The notes: generated from the letters alone by a model not told the origin. 64,000 bases of DNA from Palleronia sp. LCG004 (GCF_032931615.1 NZ_CP136761.1:62001-126000); one strand, 5' to 3'. Shown: positions 17,101 through 27,469, counted from the first letter of the stretch. A program made the numbers and translations.

Positions 17101-18078
17101 ATGATCGTCTATCTCATCCGCCGCTTCGGACAGAGCCTTCTGGCCATCGTCGCCATGGCGATCCTCGTCTTTCTCGGGGTCTATGCCATCGGCAACCCGG
17201 TCGACGTGCTCATCAACCCCGACGCGACCCAGGCCGAGGTCGCCGCGACGACGGCGCGGCTCGGTCTCGACAAGCCGCTCTGGCAGCAATTCGGCATCTT
17301 CGCGTGGAACGCGCTGCAAGGCGATCTGGGAACGTCCTTCGTCTACGGGCGGCCCGCGGTCGACGTCATCCTCGAACGTCTGCCCGCCACGATGGAACTG
17401 GCGCTCGTGGCGCTGGTCCTGTCGGTGGGCATCGGCGTGCCGCTCGGTGTCTGGGCGGGCCTCAAGCCCGACAGCATGGCCGGGCGCACGATCATGGGCG
17501 GCTCGATCCTGGGCTTCTCGCTGCCGAATTTCTGGCAGGGCATGCTGCTGATCCTCGTCTTCGCGGTGCTGCTGGGCTGGCTGCCCGCCGGCGGACGCGG
17601 CCAGACGACGGAATTCCTCGGAATGCAGGTCAGCTTCCTGACGCTCGACGGGCTGGCGCATCTGATCCTGCCCGCGATCAACCTCGCGCTCTTCAAGATG
17701 TCGCTCATCATCCGCCTGACCCGTGCCAACACGCGCGAGGTCTGCCTGCAGGATTACGTGAAATTCGCCCGCGCCAAGGGCCTCTCCAGCCGACGGGTCG
17801 TCATGGTCCACATCCTCAAGAACATCATGATCCCGGTCGTGACCATCATCGGTCTCGAACTCGGCTCCATGGTCGCCTTCGCCATCGTGACCGAGACGGT
17901 CTTCGCATGGCCCGGAATGGGCAAGCTGCTGATCGACTCGATCAACCTGCTCGACCGCCCCGTCATCGTCGCCTACCTGATGCTGACCGTCCTCATCATC
18001 GTGTCGATCAACCTCCTCGTCGACGTGATCTATTCCCTCCTCGATCCCCGGATCCGCCTGTCGGAGATGAAGGGATGA
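17101..18078 (+). CDS. peptide ABC transporter permease (DppB type)
   Basis: 325-aa, about six-span permease beginning MIVYLIRRFGQSLLAI, as usual for DppB/OppB. The EAA-like loop (ARAKGLSSRRVVMVHILKN) that contacts the ATPases is near residues 222-240. AGGAGAG ribosome site. The stop overlaps the next gene (ATGA). Confidence 0.92.
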   Translation: MIVYLIRRFGQSLLAIVAMAILVFLGVYAIGNPVDVLINPDATQAEVAATTARLGLDKPLWQQFGIFAWNALQGDLGTSFVYGRPAVDVILERLPATMELALVALVLSVGIGVPLGVWAGLKPDSMAGRTIMGGSILGFSLPNFWQGMLLILVFAVLLGWLPAGGRGQTTEFLGMQVSFLTLDGLAHLILPAINLALFKMSLIIRLTRANTREVCLQDYVKFARAKGLSSRRVVMVHILKNIMIPVVTIIGLELGSMVAFAIVTETVFAWPGMGKLLIDSINLLDRPVIVAYLMLTVLIIVSINLLVDVIYSLLDPRIRLSEMKG

Positions 18079-19007
18079 GCGACGTGACCAACACCGCGAT
18101 CGACCCCGCCGAAGCCCCCGCCAAGCTCCGCGTCGACAGCCCCCTCAAGCGCGTCGCGCGCGAATTCCTGGGCGATCCGACGGCCGTGATCGGGCTCGTC
18201 CTCTTCGTGGCGATCGCGCTCGTCGCGATCCTCGCGCCCTGGATCGCCCCGCAGAACCCTTACGACCTCGCGCAGCTCGACATCATGGATGGCGGCCTGC
18301 CTCCCGGCGAGGCGAGCTTCGGGACCGGCATGACCTACTGGCTCGGCACCGACACCCAGGGGCGCGACATGGTCTCGGCCATCATGTACGGCCTCAGGAT
18401 CAGCCTCTTCGTGGCCTCCGTCTCGCTTGCTCTCGCCATCACGATCGGCACCGTGGTGGGCGTGACCGCGGCCTATTTCGGCGGACGGATCGACAGCCTC
18501 ATCATGCGGATCGTCGATTTGCAGCTGTCGTTTCCCGCGATCCTCATCGCGCTCATCCTGCTGGCGCTTCTGGGGCGCGGCGTCGACAAGGTGATCCTCG
18601 CCCTCGTCATCGTGCAATGGGCCTATTACGCGCGCACCGTCCGCAGCTCGGCCATCGTCGAGCGGCGCAAGGACTACATCGACGCCGCGCGCTGCCTCGC
18701 CCTGTCGGACCGGCGCATCATGTTCCGCCATCTGCTGCCGAATTGCGTGCCGCCCCTCATCGTCGTGACGACCGTGCAGATCGCGCAGGCCATCGCGCTC
18801 GAGGCGACGCTGTCCTTCCTCGGCGTGGGCGTGCCCATCACCGAGCCCTCGCTCGGCCTGCTGATCGCCAACGGCTACGACTACCTGCTCTCGGGCCGCT
18901 ACTGGATCTCGATCTTTCCCGGCATCGCGCTGGTGCTGACGATCATCGCCATCAACCTCGTCGGCGACCGCCTGCGCGACGTCCTCAACCCGCGGCTCGA
19001 CACATGA
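18075..19007 (+). CDS. peptide ABC transporter permease (DppC type)
   Basis: 310-aa permease partner of the DppB-type protein, with the N-terminal OppC-like region (SPLKRVAREFLGDPTAVIGL) and the sequence LGTDTQGRDMVSAIMYGLRISL typical of DppC. EAA loop near DAARCLALSDRRIMFRH. ATGA overlaps on both sides show tight coupling in the operon. Confidence 0.92.
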   Translation: MSDVTNTAIDPAEAPAKLRVDSPLKRVAREFLGDPTAVIGLVLFVAIALVAILAPWIAPQNPYDLAQLDIMDGGLPPGEASFGTGMTYWLGTDTQGRDMVSAIMYGLRISLFVASVSLALAITIGTVVGVTAAYFGGRIDSLIMRIVDLQLSFPAILIALILLALLGRGVDKVILALVIVQWAYYARTVRSSAIVERRKDYIDAARCLALSDRRIMFRHLLPNCVPPLIVVTTVQIAQAIALEATLSFLGVGVPITEPSLGLLIANGYDYLLSGRYWISIFPGIALVLTIIAINLVGDRLRDVLNPRLDT

Positions 19008-19992
19008 CCCGATTGCTCGAACTCGACGACCTGCAGACGCATTTCGTCACCCGTGACGGCGTGGCCAGAGCCGTCGACGGCGTCAGCCTCTCGCTCGACC
19101 GGGGCGAGATCCTGGGCCTCGTGGGCGAGTCGGGCTCGGGCAAGTCCGTGACCGGCTTCTCGATCCTGGGCCTCGTCGATCCGCCGGGCCGCATCGCGGG
19201 CGGCCGCATCCTCTTCGACGGCCACGACCTCGTCGCGGGCGGCGAGCGGGCGATGCGCAAGCTGCGCGGCAAGCGGATCGCGATGATCTTCCAGGACCCG
19301 ATGATGACGCTGAACCCGGTCCTCAGGATCGACACCCAGCTGATCGAGACGGTCCAGGCCCACGATCCCGTCTCGCGCGACAGCGCCCGGCAGCGCGCGC
19401 GCGAGGCGCTCGTCCGCGTCGGCATCTCGTCTCCGGACGAGCGGCTGGAAAGCTATCCCCACCAGTTCTCGGGCGGCATGCGACAGCGCATCGCCATCGC
19501 CATCGCCCTTCTGCACAAGCCCGACCTCATCATCGCGGACGAACCCACGACCGCGCTCGACGTGACGATCCAGTCGCAGATCCTGTCCGAGATGCAGAAG
19601 CTCTGCGCCGAATCCGGCACCGCGCTCATCTGGATCACCCACGACCTCGCCGTGGTCTCGGGCCTCGCCGACCGTCTGGCGGTCATGTATGCCGGCCGCA
19701 TCATCGAGGAGGGCACGACCGCCGGCATCATCGCCCGGCCGATGCATCCCTATACCAGGGGCCTCATCGAAAGCGTGCCGCAGGGCAAGAAGCACGGCGC
19801 GCTCCTCAAACAGATCAAGGGCATGACGCCCTCGCTCCTGAACCTGCCCGCGGGGTGCAAGTTCGCGCCCCGCTGCGGCCGCGCCGATGCCGCCTGCACG
19901 CCCGAACCGCCGCTCGCGGACCGCGCCGCGGGCCGCCGCGTGCGCTGCGTCCACCCCCATCTCGACCCCAGCCCCGAGGAGGCCTCCGCATC

Positions 19993-19996
<4 letters not shown>
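19004..19996 (+). CDS. peptide ABC transporter ATPase (DppD type)
   Basis: 330-aa ATPase. Walker A GESGSGKS at residues 41-48, signature [12 protein letters not shown], Walker [13 protein letters not shown], and the C-terminal oligopeptide-transporter domain with [14 protein letters not shown], whose cysteines are known to bind an Fe-S cluster in some homologues. Powers the importer together with the next gene product. Confidence 0.93.
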
Positions 19997-20994
<998 letters not shown>

Positions 20995-21031
20995 CCCGCG
21001 ACGAAACACCAAACTCCCCGAGGATTGTCCG

Positions 21032-22447
21032 ATGCAGAATGAAAACCCGATCTGGTCCCATGTCGATGCCCGCGCCGAGGCTTTCAAGGGCCTCGCCGAC
21101 CGCGTCTTCGACACGCCCGAGATCGCCTATACCGAGACCCGCTCCTGCGCGGCCCATACCGAGATGCTGCGCGAACAGGGCTTCCGCGTGACGGAGAACC
21201 TCGCCGGCATTCCCACCGCCGTCATGGGCGAGGCCGGAGAGGGCGGACCGGTCATCGCCATCCTCGGCGAATACGACGCCCTTCCGGGCCTGAGCCAGGC
21301 CCCCGGCGAGGCCGCGCCGCGCGCGATCTCCGACACCGGCATGGGCCATGGCTGCGGCCACAACCTTCTGGGCTCCGCGGCCCTCTCGGCCGCCACGGCC
21401 GTCAAGGACTGGCTCGCGGCCGAAGGCATCCCCGGCCGCATCCGCTATTACGGCTGCCCCGCCGAGGAAGGCGGCGCGGCCAAGACCTACATGGTCCGCG
21501 ACGGCCATTTCGACGATGTGGACATCGCGATCACCTGGCATCCGGGCAGCTACAGCGCGGTGGACGACATGCGCTCGCTCGCCAATACGCGGATCGACTT
21601 CACCTTCACCGGCCGCGCCGCCCATGCCGCGGGCGCGCCCGAACTCGGCCGCTCCGCGCTCGATTCCGTCGAGCTGATGAATATCGGCGTCAACTACATG
21701 CGCGAGCACATGCCGGATGCCGCGCGCGTCCATTACGCCTATCTCGACGCGGGCGGTGCGGCCCCGAACGTCGTTCAGTCCAAGGCGACCGTCCGGCAGC
21801 TCATCCGCAGCCCCGATCTGGCCGGCCTCGCCGATCTGGTCGAGCGGGTCCGCGCCATCGCCGACGGCGCCGCGCTGATGTCGGGTACTGAAGTCAGCTC
21901 GCGCGTCTTCTCGGCCGTCTCGAACCTCGTCGAGAACCGGCCACTGTCCGAGGCGATGCAGCGCGAATTCGACGCGCTCGGCCCCGTCCCCTTCGATGCC
22001 GAGGACATCGCCTTCGCCCGCGAGATGCGCAAGACGATGACGCGCGCCGACATCGCCGACACCTTCCGCCAGGTGGGGGCCAAGCCCGATTACGACCTTC
22101 CGCTCTTCGATTTCGTGGCCCCGCTCGACCGGCCGATGACGGGTGGCATGGGATCGACCGATGTGGGCGACGTCAGCTGGGCGGTGCCCACCGTGCAGGC
22201 CCGCGTCGCCACCTGCGCCATCGGCACCGCGCTCCATTCCTGGCAGCAGACCGCGCAGGGCAAGACGCCAACCGCGCACAAGGGGATGCTGCACGCCGCC
22301 AAGCTGATGGCCGCGACCGCCCGCGCCGCCCTCACCGACGAGACGCTGCGCGCCAATGCCCGCCGCGCGCACGAGGAATTCCTGGCCGAGTCCCCCTACG
22401 CCAACCCGATCCCGGCCGAAACCCGGCCCCCGATCGCCGCGGAATAG
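21032..22447 (+). CDS. abgB: M20 amidohydrolase, aminobenzoyl-glutamate hydrolase subunit B-like
   Basis: 471-aa zinc amidohydrolase of the M20D group. Metal-binding sequence GHGCGHN near residues 109-115, catalytic PAEEGGAAKT, and a lid domain starting at TFTGRAAHAAGAP. AbgB hydrolyses p-aminobenzoyl-glutamate with AbgA, and AbgB-like proteins also act alone on dipeptides or N-acyl amino acids; no AbgA is present here. Cytosolic; probably cleaves what the adjacent ABC importer brings in. Confidence 0.85.
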   Translation: MQNENPIWSHVDARAEAFKGLADRVFDTPEIAYTETRSCAAHTEMLREQGFRVTENLAGIPTAVMGEAGEGGPVIAILGEYDALPGLSQAPGEAAPRAISDTGMGHGCGHNLLGSAALSAATAVKDWLAAEGIPGRIRYYGCPAEEGGAAKTYMVRDGHFDDVDIAITWHPGSYSAVDDMRSLANTRIDFTFTGRAAHAAGAPELGRSALDSVELMNIGVNYMREHMPDAARVHYAYLDAGGAAPNVVQSKATVRQLIRSPDLAGLADLVERVRAIADGAALMSGTEVSSRVFSAVSNLVENRPLSEAMQREFDALGPVPFDAEDIAFAREMRKTMTRADIADTFRQVGAKPDYDLPLFDFVAPLDRPMTGGMGSTDVGDVSWAVPTVQARVATCAIGTALHSWQQTAQGKTPTAHKGMLHAAKLMAATARAALTDETLRANARRAHEEFLAESPYANPIPAETRPPIAAE

Positions 22448-22463
22448 GACAGGAGGGTCGCGC

Positions 22464-23648
22464 ATGGCCGACACGGACAGCCAGCTCCCTGCGGCCATGG
22501 CGCATCTGGCCGACCTCATCGCCTTCGACACGGTCAGCCGCAACTCGAACCTGCCCCTCATCGACCATGTCGAGGCGCATCTCGCGCGCCTCGGCGGCGT
22601 CGCCACGCGCCTGCCGGACAAGACCGGCACCAAGGCGAACCTCGTCGTCCGCTTCGGCCCCGAGGACGCCCCCGGCATCGTCCTTTCGGGCCATACCGAC
22701 GTCGTGCCCGCCCGCACCGGCAACTGGACCACCCCGCCCTTCGAGGCGGTCGAACGCGACGGCCGCATCTACGGTCGCGGGACCTGCGACATGAAGGGCT
22801 TCCTCGCCTGCCTCATGGCGATGGCCGAAACGCTCGACGCGACCACCCTCGCGCGGCCCCTCTATCTCTGCTTCTCCCATGACGAGGAGGTCGGCTGCCT
22901 CGGTGCCCCCGCCATCGCGCGCCACCTCAAGGCCCTCCCCCATCCCCCCGACCTCGCCATCATCGGCGAGCCGAGCGGCATGGCGCTCGTCACGGGCCAG
23001 AAGGGCAAGATCGCCGTGCGCGCGACGGTCACCGGGGCGGGCGGCCATTCCTCCTTCGCGCCCGAACATGTCAACGCCGTCGCATGGGCCGCGCGGGCCA
23101 TCGCCATGATCGACGACCGCGCGCGATCCTATGTCGAGGACGGCCCCTTCGACCCCGATTTCACCGTCCCCCACGCGACCTGCCTCGCCACGATGATCGA
23201 GGGCGGCGTCGCCACGAACGTCACGCCCGACAGCTGCGACTTCACGTTCGAGCTTCGCAGCATCGACGAGGCCGCCGCCCGCGCCGATCTCGAGGCGCTC
23301 CAGACCCGCATCCGCGACACGCTCGAACCCGCGATGCAGGCCATCCACCCCGGCACGGGCATCGCGTTCGAGACGCTCTTCTCCTATCCCGCGATGGGCG
23401 ACGCGACCGGCACGCCGGGTTTCGAGCGTTTGCGCCCCCTCCTGCCCCCCTTCGGCGGCAAGGTCTCCTACGGCTCGGAGGGCGGCGTCTTCGAGATCGA
23501 GGGCGGCATCCCCGCGATCATCGTCGGCCCCGGCTCCATCGCGCAGGCCCACAAGGCCGACGAATATGTCGAGATCGACCAGCTCGCCCTCTGCCTCGCC
23601 TTCCTCGAGCGCCTGATCGCGGCCGCGAGCAATGGCGCGCGCGCCTGA
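22464..23648 (+). CDS. argE: M20 deacylase, acetylornithine deacetylase (ArgE) type
   Basis: 394-aa M20A metallopeptidase-fold enzyme. Zinc site elements GHTDVVPA, GRGTCDMKGF and HDEEVGC are in order, with the dimerisation domain around GAGGHSSFAPEHVNAV. AGGAGGG precedes the ATG at 22464. ArgE removes acetyl from N2-acetylornithine. Its position at the end of a peptide/amide importer operon suggests it may instead deacylate an imported N-acyl amino acid, so the symbol reflects family rather than proven substrate. Confidence 0.8.
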   Translation: MADTDSQLPAAMAHLADLIAFDTVSRNSNLPLIDHVEAHLARLGGVATRLPDKTGTKANLVVRFGPEDAPGIVLSGHTDVVPARTGNWTTPPFEAVERDGRIYGRGTCDMKGFLACLMAMAETLDATTLARPLYLCFSHDEEVGCLGAPAIARHLKALPHPPDLAIIGEPSGMALVTGQKGKIAVRATVTGAGGHSSFAPEHVNAVAWAARAIAMIDDRARSYVEDGPFDPDFTVPHATCLATMIEGGVATNVTPDSCDFTFELRSIDEAAARADLEALQTRIRDTLEPAMQAIHPGTGIAFETLFSYPAMGDATGTPGFERLRPLLPPFGGKVSYGSEGGVFEIEGGIPAIIVGPGSIAQAHKADEYVEIDQLALCLAFLERLIAAASNGARA

Positions 23649-23809
23649 CCCCCCTGCCCCGCCCGTCCGGCGGCTTTCGCGCAATGGGCGATTTTCGCTT
23701 GCACGAATCTGCCGCCTTGCCGATAGTCACGGAAACGGGCGATAAAACGCCCAGATCCGTGAACACGGCGCACCCAGCCGGAGCGGATCGCGAGCGGTGA
23801 GAGGACGAT
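23649..23809 (+). promoter_or_regulatory. repA upstream region with two operator-like dyads
   Basis: 161-bp gap before repABC. A promoter candidate is TTGCAC (23699-23704), a 17-bp spacer, GATAGT (23722-23727). Downstream are two dyads: GGGCG-ATAAAA-CGCCC (23737-23752) and CCGTG-AA-CACGG (23757-23768). RepA of repABC systems represses its own promoter by binding such repeats, so one of these is a likely operator. Confidence 0.45.
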
Positions 23810-24997
23810 ATGAACCGAAAAGGCGCGCCGAGCGACCTAAATGGAGAGATCCGCGATCACGCGGAGCGTCTCGCGGCGCAGCTTCACGCGCAGCGCGAAA
23901 GCCTCTTTCCCCCCGATGCCGACAAGTCCATGCGCAAGTTCACCTCGGGCGAGGCCGCGGCCCTTCTGGGGATCAACGACAGCTACCTGCGCAAGCTCCA
24001 CCTCGAGGGACGCGGCCCCTCGCCCGAGCTTACCTCCGGCAATCGCCGTCTCTATTCCGCGCATGATATCAAGGACTTGCGCATCCTTCTCGAAAAGACC
24101 GCCCGCCGCCCCGGGGATTACCTTCCCGGCCGGCGGGAGGGCGACCACATGCAGGTCCTGGGCGTCATGAACTTCAAGGGCGGCTCGGGCAAGACCACCA
24201 CCGCCGCCCATCTCGCGCAGCGTCTGGCGCTCAGGGGCTACCGCGTCCTCGGCATCGACCTCGACCCGCAGGCCTCCTTCACCGCGCTCCACGGCGTGCA
24301 GCCCGAATTCGACCTCTCGGATGGCGGCACGCTCTACGACGCGATTCGCTACGACGATCCGCGCCCGATCTCCGACGTGATTCGGCCCACCTACATTCCC
24401 GGCCTCGACCTCGTGCCCGGCAATCTCGAACTCATGGAGTTCGAGCACGACACCCCCCGCGCCCTGTCGAATGGCGGCGCGGGCCTTTTCTTCTTCCGCG
24501 TGCGCGAGGCGCTGTCGCAGGTCGACGACGATTACGACGTCGTGGTCATCGACTGCCCGCCGCAGCTGGGCTTTCTCACCATGTCGGCGCTGTCGGCGGC
24601 GACCGGCGTCCTCGTCACGATCCACCCCGAGATGCTCGACGTCATGTCGATGAGCCAGTTCCTCAGGATGACGGCCGACCTCATGGACGTGATCGCCGAA
24701 TCCGGCGCCGACATGAGCCATGACTGGATGCGCTACCTCCTCACCCGGTACGAACCCACCGACGCACCGCAGAACCGCGTCGTGGCGCTGCTGCGCACGA
24801 TGTACGGCGATCAGGTCCTGAACGCGCCGATGCTGAAATCGACCGCCATATCGGATGCGGGCCTGACCAAGCAGACCCTCTACGAGGTCGAGCGCAGCGC
24901 CTTCACCCGGTCGACCTATGACCGCGCACTCGAAAGCCTGAACGCGGTCAACGACGAAATTTCTCAACTGATTCAAATGTCTTGGGGGCGTTCATGA
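23810..24997 (+). CDS. repA: RepA, ParA-type partition ATPase of a repABC replicon
   Basis: 395 aa. N-terminal winged-helix/MerR-like DNA-binding region (about residues 43-100, FTSGEAAALLGINDSYLRKL), then a deviant Walker A KGGSGKTT at 123-130, followed by DLDPQAS and DCPPQLGF. It drives plasmid segregation with RepB and represses the operon. Its length is that of RepA in repABC plasmids, longer than chromosomal ParA. The stop overlaps the repB ATG (ATGA). Confidence 0.95.
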   Translation: MNRKGAPSDLNGEIRDHAERLAAQLHAQRESLFPPDADKSMRKFTSGEAAALLGINDSYLRKLHLEGRGPSPELTSGNRRLYSAHDIKDLRILLEKTARRPGDYLPGRREGDHMQVLGVMNFKGGSGKTTTAAHLAQRLALRGYRVLGIDLDPQASFTALHGVQPEFDLSDGGTLYDAIRYDDPRPISDVIRPTYIPGLDLVPGNLELMEFEHDTPRALSNGGAGLFFFRVREALSQVDDDYDVVVIDCPPQLGFLTMSALSAATGVLVTIHPEMLDVMSMSQFLRMTADLMDVIAESGADMSHDWMRYLLTRYEPTDAPQNRVVALLRTMYGDQVLNAPMLKSTAISDAGLTKQTLYEVERSAFTRSTYDRALESLNAVNDEISQLIQMSWGRS

Positions 24998-25992
24998 GCG
25001 AAAGCCGCAAGAAGCGCATGTCGATGCTCGACGATCTCGCGTCGGCCGGTCACAAGCAGGCCTCTCCTGCCCCCGCGCAGGCCTCGGGCAACCGCGCGCT
25101 CAGGGCCGCGCGCGATGCGGTCGACGGACACAATGTCTGGGACCTCGACCCCTACAGCATCGAGAACCAGCGCCTGAAGGACCGGCTCGAGCCCGGCGAC
25201 CTCGACACGCTCCGCGATGCGATCGAGACCAACGGCCAGACCGTTCCGATCCTCGTGCGTCGCCATCCCGAGAACTCGCAGCGCTATCTCCTCGTCTACG
25301 GGCTTCGCCGCCTCATGGCGATCCAGACCTCCGACAAGGTCAAGACGGTCCGCGCGATCATCGCCAACGTGGACGAGGATGCCGCGACCCGCGCGCAGAT
25401 CTCCGAAAACATGGCCCGTCGCGACCTGACCTATATCGAGCGCGCCCTCTTCGCGCGCGAACTCATCGACAAGGGCTTCGGCAATCAGGCCCACGTGGCC
25501 GAGATCCTGACCGTGACCAAGTCGTCGGTCTCGATGGCTCTGGGGATCGTGGATGCGGTGGGCCGCGACTTGGCCGAGGCAATCGGACCCGCCCCGGGCA
25601 TCGGCCGCCCCAGATGGGAGGTGCTCGCCAATACCATCTCCGATCACGATCTCGACCGTGATCGCCTGGCCTCCGTGGCCCACCGGGCCCATGGCGATGC
25701 CGACCGCGCCGAGGTGCTCGCCGACGCCGCCCGCGAGGAGGAATCGAGCGTCGCGGCCTTCGAGGCGGTGATGCGCGCCCTGCCCCGTCAGGCCCCGCCG
25801 CCCAGGCGCCCCACGGCACCCCGGTCGCAGAAGGTCGCGCTCGACTCCGGGGGTGCCGCCACGATCCGGCGCTCCGACAAGGGGTTGCGCCTCGACATTC
25901 CCGACGGTCCTTTCGCCGACTGGCTCGAAAGCGACCTGCGGACGATCATCGACGAGCTTCACGCGCGCTACAAGAACCGCGCGGGAGACTGA
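24994..25992 (+). CDS. repB: RepB, ParB-type centromere-binding partition protein
   Basis: 332 aa. The start was set at ATG 24994, which overlaps the repA stop; an in-frame TTG 12 bp upstream is less likely. ParB/Srx-type domain with the QISENMARRDLTYIERA box (about residues 133-149), then a helix-turn-helix around ILTVTKSSVSMALGIVDAVG. It binds the palindromic parS sites and is moved by RepA. The two 16-bp palindromes after repC are the probable targets. Confidence 0.94.
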   Translation: MSESRKKRMSMLDDLASAGHKQASPAPAQASGNRALRAARDAVDGHNVWDLDPYSIENQRLKDRLEPGDLDTLRDAIETNGQTVPILVRRHPENSQRYLLVYGLRRLMAIQTSDKVKTVRAIIANVDEDAATRAQISENMARRDLTYIERALFARELIDKGFGNQAHVAEILTVTKSSVSMALGIVDAVGRDLAEAIGPAPGIGRPRWEVLANTISDHDLDRDRLASVAHRAHGDADRAEVLADAAREEESSVAAFEAVMRALPRQAPPPRRPTAPRSQKVALDSGGAATIRRSDKGLRLDIPDGPFADWLESDLRTIIDELHARYKNRAGD

Positions 25993-26031
25993 GCACATGA
26001 GGTAAACAGCAGGAGGCACGAACCAGACAGG

Positions 26032-26083
26032 AAAAAGGTCCCGCAAGACTTTCGCCCCACGAGACCCTCACTTGACGTGTCGC
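26032..26083 (-). ncRNA. putative repABC antisense counter-transcribed RNA (ctRNA)
   Basis: In the repB-repC gap the minus strand carries a promoter-like TTGCGA (at 26113-26118), 17-bp spacer, TACCTT (26090-26095). About 20 bp further on, a stem GGTCTCG / CGGGACC (26037-26043 pairing with 26060-26066) is followed by TTTTT. This predicts a ~50-nt antisense RNA, the size and place of the ctRNA that controls repC expression and incompatibility in known repABC plasmids. The transcript itself is inferred. Confidence 0.65.
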
Positions 26084-26096
26084 AGCTTCAAGGTAG

Positions 26097-26150
26097 GGCC
26101 GGGCGCTTTCCCTCGCAAGTCCAGAGTGGTTTGCGGGCCCGGATTTTTTT
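26097..26150 (+). promoter_or_regulatory. repC leader attenuator hairpin
   Basis: Plus-strand stem with outer arms CCGGGC / GCCCGG and inner CGCAA / TTGCG, ending in seven T residues (26144-26150), 18 bp before the repC ATG. It has the form of an intrinsic terminator. In repABC leaders, ctRNA pairing lets such a hairpin form and cuts off repC expression. Confidence 0.6.
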
Positions 26151-26168
26151 GTCCGTCGTGACATTTTC

Positions 26169-27359
26169 ATGATCTACGAACCCATAACGTCGTTCCGGCG
26201 ACCGGTGGAGGCTGTCCACCTGCCCAAGGCCCCTGCCCCCGCGCCGGGTGCCCGCGCGGACAAGTGGCAGATCCTGCGCGACCTGACGACGGCGCGCCTC
26301 GCCTACGATCTGGGCGACCGCCCCCTGGCCGTTCTGCAGGCGCTTCTAAGCTTTCATCCGGCCGGCGAACTCACCGGCGACGCGCTCATTGTCTATCCCT
26401 CGAACAGCACGCTTTGCGAACGATTGAACGGCATGGCCTGTTCGACCATGCGCAGGCACCTTGCGACGCTGCTCGATCGTGGCCTCATCGTCCGCCGCGA
26501 CAGCCCCAACGGCAAACGCTTCGTGCGCCGCTACCGCGCGGGATCCGAGGCCTTCGGCTTCGACCTCGCCCCCCTCCTCGCCCGCGCAGCCGAATTCCGC
26601 CACGCCGCCGAGGACGCCATCGCCGAGCGTGAAGCCCTCGACCGTCGCCGGAGGCAGGTCAGCCTGATGCGTCGCGACCTCGCGGCGCTTTCCGATTTCG
26701 GACTCATAAACGCTCCGGACGCCGCGAACTGGACCGAGCTCGCCGACTTGGCCCGCCTCGCCGCACGCGACCTCCGCCGCCGCAACGACCTGTCCGCCCT
26801 CGACCGGATCGCCGCCGATCTGCAAGCGGGACTTTACCTCGCAAGGACCGCCCTCGAGCCGGAAACAACAAATCCGAGCATCAATGACCGCGAGATTGAG
26901 CACCACCATCAGACATCAAATAAAGAATACTCTGATTTTGACTCTGAGAAGATTGCCAAAACCAATGACCACGATGAGGAAAGCGTCTCTCAACCGGAGA
27001 CCGAAAGCATAAAGCAAAACGACGAGCGCAGTGCGACACCGGAAGCGATCCCATTGAGCTTCGTACTATCAGTTTGCCGAGAGTTAAGAGCTTTCACCCC
27101 GGACCCGATCCGTAACATGGCCGATCTCATCCGCTCGGCGCAGGTGATACGACCCATGCTCGGGATCACGGAAAGCGCGTGGAACGAGGCAATTTCGGCG
27201 ATGGGCCCGGATATCGCCTCGATAACGGTCGCAGCAATGCTGGAGCGGTTCGAAACCATCAAATCTCCGGGTGCCTATCTCCGTCATCTTTCGCGGAAAT
27301 GCGCAGGTGGGGAGTTCAGCCCCATCGCGATGCTGGGTGCCATAGAACGATCGCGATGA
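26169..27359 (+). CDS. repC: RepC replication initiator
   Basis: 396-aa initiator of repABC plasmids. The N-terminal DNA-binding half has LVYPSNSTLCERLNG-like sequence (here LIVYPSNSTLCERLNGMACS, about residues 76-95) and the downstream LATLLDRGLIVRRDSPNGKR. A variable AT-rich linker follows (about residues 230-305), then a C-terminal domain. No Shine-Dalgarno is visible, in keeping with control by the leader RNA. The origin of replication lies inside repC in studied members. Confidence 0.95.
   Translation: MIYEPITSFRRPVEAVHLPKAPAPAPGARADKWQILRDLTTARLAYDLGDRPLAVLQALLSFHPAGELTGDALIVYPSNSTLCERLNGMACSTMRRHLATLLDRGLIVRRDSPNGKRFVRRYRAGSEAFGFDLAPLLARAAEFRHAAEDAIAEREALDRRRRQVSLMRRDLAALSDFGLINAPDAANWTELADLARLAARDLRRRNDLSALDRIAADLQAGLYLARTALEPETTNPSINDREIEHHHQTSNKEYSDFDSEKIAKTNDHDEESVSQPETESIKQNDERSATPEAIPLSFVLSVCRELRAFTPDPIRNMADLIRSAQVIRPMLGITESAWNEAISAMGPDIASITVAAMLERFETIKSPGAYLRHLSRKCAGGEFSPIAMLGAIERSR
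26862..27095. other. AT-rich segment within repC, probable oriV
   Basis: Base composition drops sharply from the GC-rich surroundings inside the repC reading frame, with runs such as AAATAAAGAATACTCTGATT. It encodes the low-complexity D/E/S/N-rich linker of RepC. In studied repABC plasmids the origin is within repC at an AT-rich stretch, so this is the likely unwinding region. Confidence 0.55.
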
Positions 27360-27371
27360 GGGTCTGGGAAA

Positions 27372-27387
27372 GTTCACAGCTGTGAAC
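27372..27387. repeat. parS palindrome, copy 1
   Basis: Perfect 16-bp palindrome GTTCACAGCTGTGAAC starting 13 bp after the repC stop. An identical copy lies 35 bp further on. Location and symmetry fit the RepB-binding centromere of Rhodobacterales repABC plasmids. Confidence 0.85.
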
Positions 27388-27406
27388 ATTTACCCTGATT
27401 CCAGAA

Positions 27407-27422
27407 GTTCACAGCTGTGAAC
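27407..27422. repeat. parS palindrome, copy 2
   Basis: Second exact copy of GTTCACAGCTGTGAAC. The 35-bp spacing (about 3.3 helical turns) places the two RepB sites on different faces of the helix. It also marks the end of the replication module before the oxidoreductase gene. Confidence 0.85.
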
Positions 27423-27469
27423 TCTCAGTATCCCGCCGCCCGAGGAACATCTAGACGGCGGGGATGTCT

